Positions 62,901 to 64,000 of a DNA stretch of 64,000 nucleotides are shown piece by piece. This DNA is from Halomonas sp. 'Soap Lake #6' (GTDB taxonomy: Bacteria > Pseudomonadota > Gammaproteobacteria > Pseudomonadales > Halomonadaceae): assembly GCF_003031405.1 (NCBI RefSeq), contig NZ_CP020469.1:930001-994000 (forward strand), written 5' to 3'. The notes under the pieces were generated by a model. It saw nothing but the letters and a program-made list of their open reading frames with translations, had not been told where the DNA came from and did no database searches. The position numbers and the translations under genes were made by a program. How positions within the stretch are numbered: position 1 is the stretch's first letter; every line of letters begins with the position of its first letter.

Positions 62901-63890
62901 AGTCTGCATCCGCCCTTAGAAAAAACCACTATTGTTGAAAAAATGAAAAAGCAGGGTTTGGGGCCACAACTTATAGCTTTCGAAGCTGCACTTGATGAAG
63001 CTAAAGTGTCAATGCTTACGAAGTACCTATTTGTTTGTGACAAGGCTGGTAAAAAAGTACTTTTTCATGATGTTAGGGCTAGTGACTCTGCAGCAGCCAA
63101 TTCAGTAACTGAGAAGCGGCTCGTACTTCGTAAAATATTGAAGAATGCAGGCGTGAAAATCCCTAATGCCCGACATGTCCGGACTGCTAACGTAGCAGAA
63201 AAAGCAAGAAAGGGGCTAGGGAAAAGTGTAAATGTATGGTCAGTTGAGTCTGGTAATAAGAAATTATCAGAAGGTGTGACAACACAAAAGCGCTTACAGC
63301 AGGTTTTTGAACGTCATCATGCAGATGGTAAAGGAGTGCTGCTCGAAGAGCACATCTCAGGAGATAGTTTTCGTGTTCTTGTTGTAGGTTCGAAGGTAGT
63401 GGCTGTACTTGGAAAACGGCCTGCCAGCGTTACTGGCAATGGCGAATCGACGATAGAGGAGCTTGTAGAAATAAAGAATGAGAAAAGAAAGGTAAACCCA
63501 TGTTACCTTGGTAAGCTTATTAAGCTTGATAAGGTTGCACAAGCTAGAATTAAGCGAGCAGGACTAACGGCTGATAGTGTACTCCCAGACGGTCAATATT
63601 TTGAGTTAGGAAAGAACTTAGGAATTTCCTCTGGTGGTGAGTTCTTCGATGTTACGGATACTCTTCACCCAGAGGTTGAGGAAGCTGCGATTAATGCAGT
63701 TAAAGCTATACCCGGCCTAGATGTTGCTGGGGTTGATGTTGTGCAATCTAATTCTGGAGATGATGCTAGTTCTTATGTTGTTGGAGTTTGCTGTAATCCA
63801 AATATTGGTATTCATCACTTTCCTATGGAAGGCTCAGCGAGAAATGTAGCGAGAGAGATATGGGTTAATGCACTGAATGCCCTTAAGTGA

Positions 63891-64000
63891 TGAGATGTGT
63901 TTAAATATTTTTGTTCCATAAGTTGAAGTAAGAAGTGTTTTTAATGGCTAAGTGTAAAATTGGTTTTATACTTTCGTTAAAGACACTTCTTATGCTGTAG
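63891..64000. other. Window end: no supported gene
   Basis: After the ATP-grasp stop the last 110 bases are AT-rich. The only frame begins at ATG 63,944 and closes after 18 codons at the final base of the window. It has no convincing ribosome site, so I do not call it a gene. The next polysaccharide gene may begin just beyond the edge. Confidence 0.5.

Larger units (their letters stand above)
61786..63890 (+). pseudogene. Third CphA-like ATP-grasp gene, broken by IS30 after codon 15
   Basis: A CGGAG ribosome site and ATG at 61786 start a frame (MFTESSSLDFLAAE) that is cut at about 61,829 by the IS30 element. The frame resumes at 62,901 (SLHPPLEKTTIVEKMKKQG...) and continues for about 330 residues. 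The product is a CphA-like ATP-grasp: RKILKNAGVKIPNARHV, VLLEEHISGDSFRVLVVG, SVTGNGESTIEELVE and PGLDVAGVDVV. Its ATP-lysine region reads VNVWSVESGNKKLS, and the metal motif reads GVCCNPN in place of CELNAH, so it lacked the catalytic residues before the insertion. A shortened product from ATG 62,943 is possible. AT-rich like its neighbours. Confidence 0.75.

Noticed and set aside
61826..62903. Target-site duplication of the IS30 element
   Set aside because: Flanks were compared for four possible boundary positions and for 2 and 3 bases; none matched, so no duplication is claimed.
63944..64000. Short frame MAKCKIGFIL at the window end as a truncated gene
   Set aside because: It closes with a stop after 18 codons at base 64,000 and has no convincing ribosome site.

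Overview
The window looks like chromosome from a halophilic gammaproteobacterium of the Halomonas type (Halomonadaceae). The gene neighbourhoods (DUF1820 next to a TIGR04211 SH3 protein, HAD phosphatase-rppH-ptsP, lgt-thyA-folA), the protein sequences and the acidic surface composition all fit. This is inferred from gene content and style, not from a database match. No rRNA, tRNA or CRISPR array was seen.

Positions 1-32,900 are mostly housekeeping. They hold an ATP-grasp ligase with a truncated neighbour, DUF1820, an SH3 protein, thiopurine methyltransferase, a YajG-type lipoprotein, a DMT exporter and an AlkB-like dioxygenase. A complete sulfate ABC importer (sbp-cysT-cysW-cysA) follows, with a probable CysB operator. 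Next come rpe, ndh, gph, an orphan metal-binding protein, an RND efflux pair, mdh, a HAD phosphatase, rppH, ptsP, an NRDE/TANGO2 protein, a degenerate sensor-receiver protein, a TauE exporter, lgt, thyA-folA, a ProQ/FinO-domain protein and a major porin.

Positions 33,300-63,900 form a large surface-polysaccharide region. The first block (33,307-41,130) is a Wzx/Wzy-type set: flippase, WecG-family and GT32-family transferases, polymerase, initiating phosphoglycosyltransferase, galE and a WaaL-family ligase. The second block opens with a canonical 12-base ops element (41,365-41,376) and encodes ABC-dependent capsule export: a lipoprotein, a KpsD-like SLBB export protein, KpsM and KpsE. KpsT lies 10 kb away at 54,228. 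Between KpsE and KpsT are a metallo-beta-lactamase/beta-CASP protein, ugd and the four dTDP-rhamnose genes.

From KpsT onward runs a probable operon of six ATP-grasp-related genes. Three tandem paralogues of the sugar-transfer ATP-grasp type follow KpsT; only the third keeps the nucleotide and metal residues. Then come three cyanophycin-synthetase-like ATP-grasps. One has a C-terminal acylphosphatase-like domain, and the last is broken by an IS30 element and also lacks catalytic residues. The best guess is a system that attaches amino acids or peptides to an exported polysaccharide, with active and pseudo-active ATP-grasp subunits working together. This is the most unusual content of the window.

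Repeats are abundant. Family A (ends TGTAGCGCG...CGCGCTACA) forms four clusters, two of them flanking the MBL gene. Family B, about 95 bp hairpin palindromes, fills the gaps between the rhamnose genes in nine copies and surrounds a GxxExxY (PD-(D/E)XK-like) gene. Many other gaps carry short degenerate tandem repeats of 7-23 bp.
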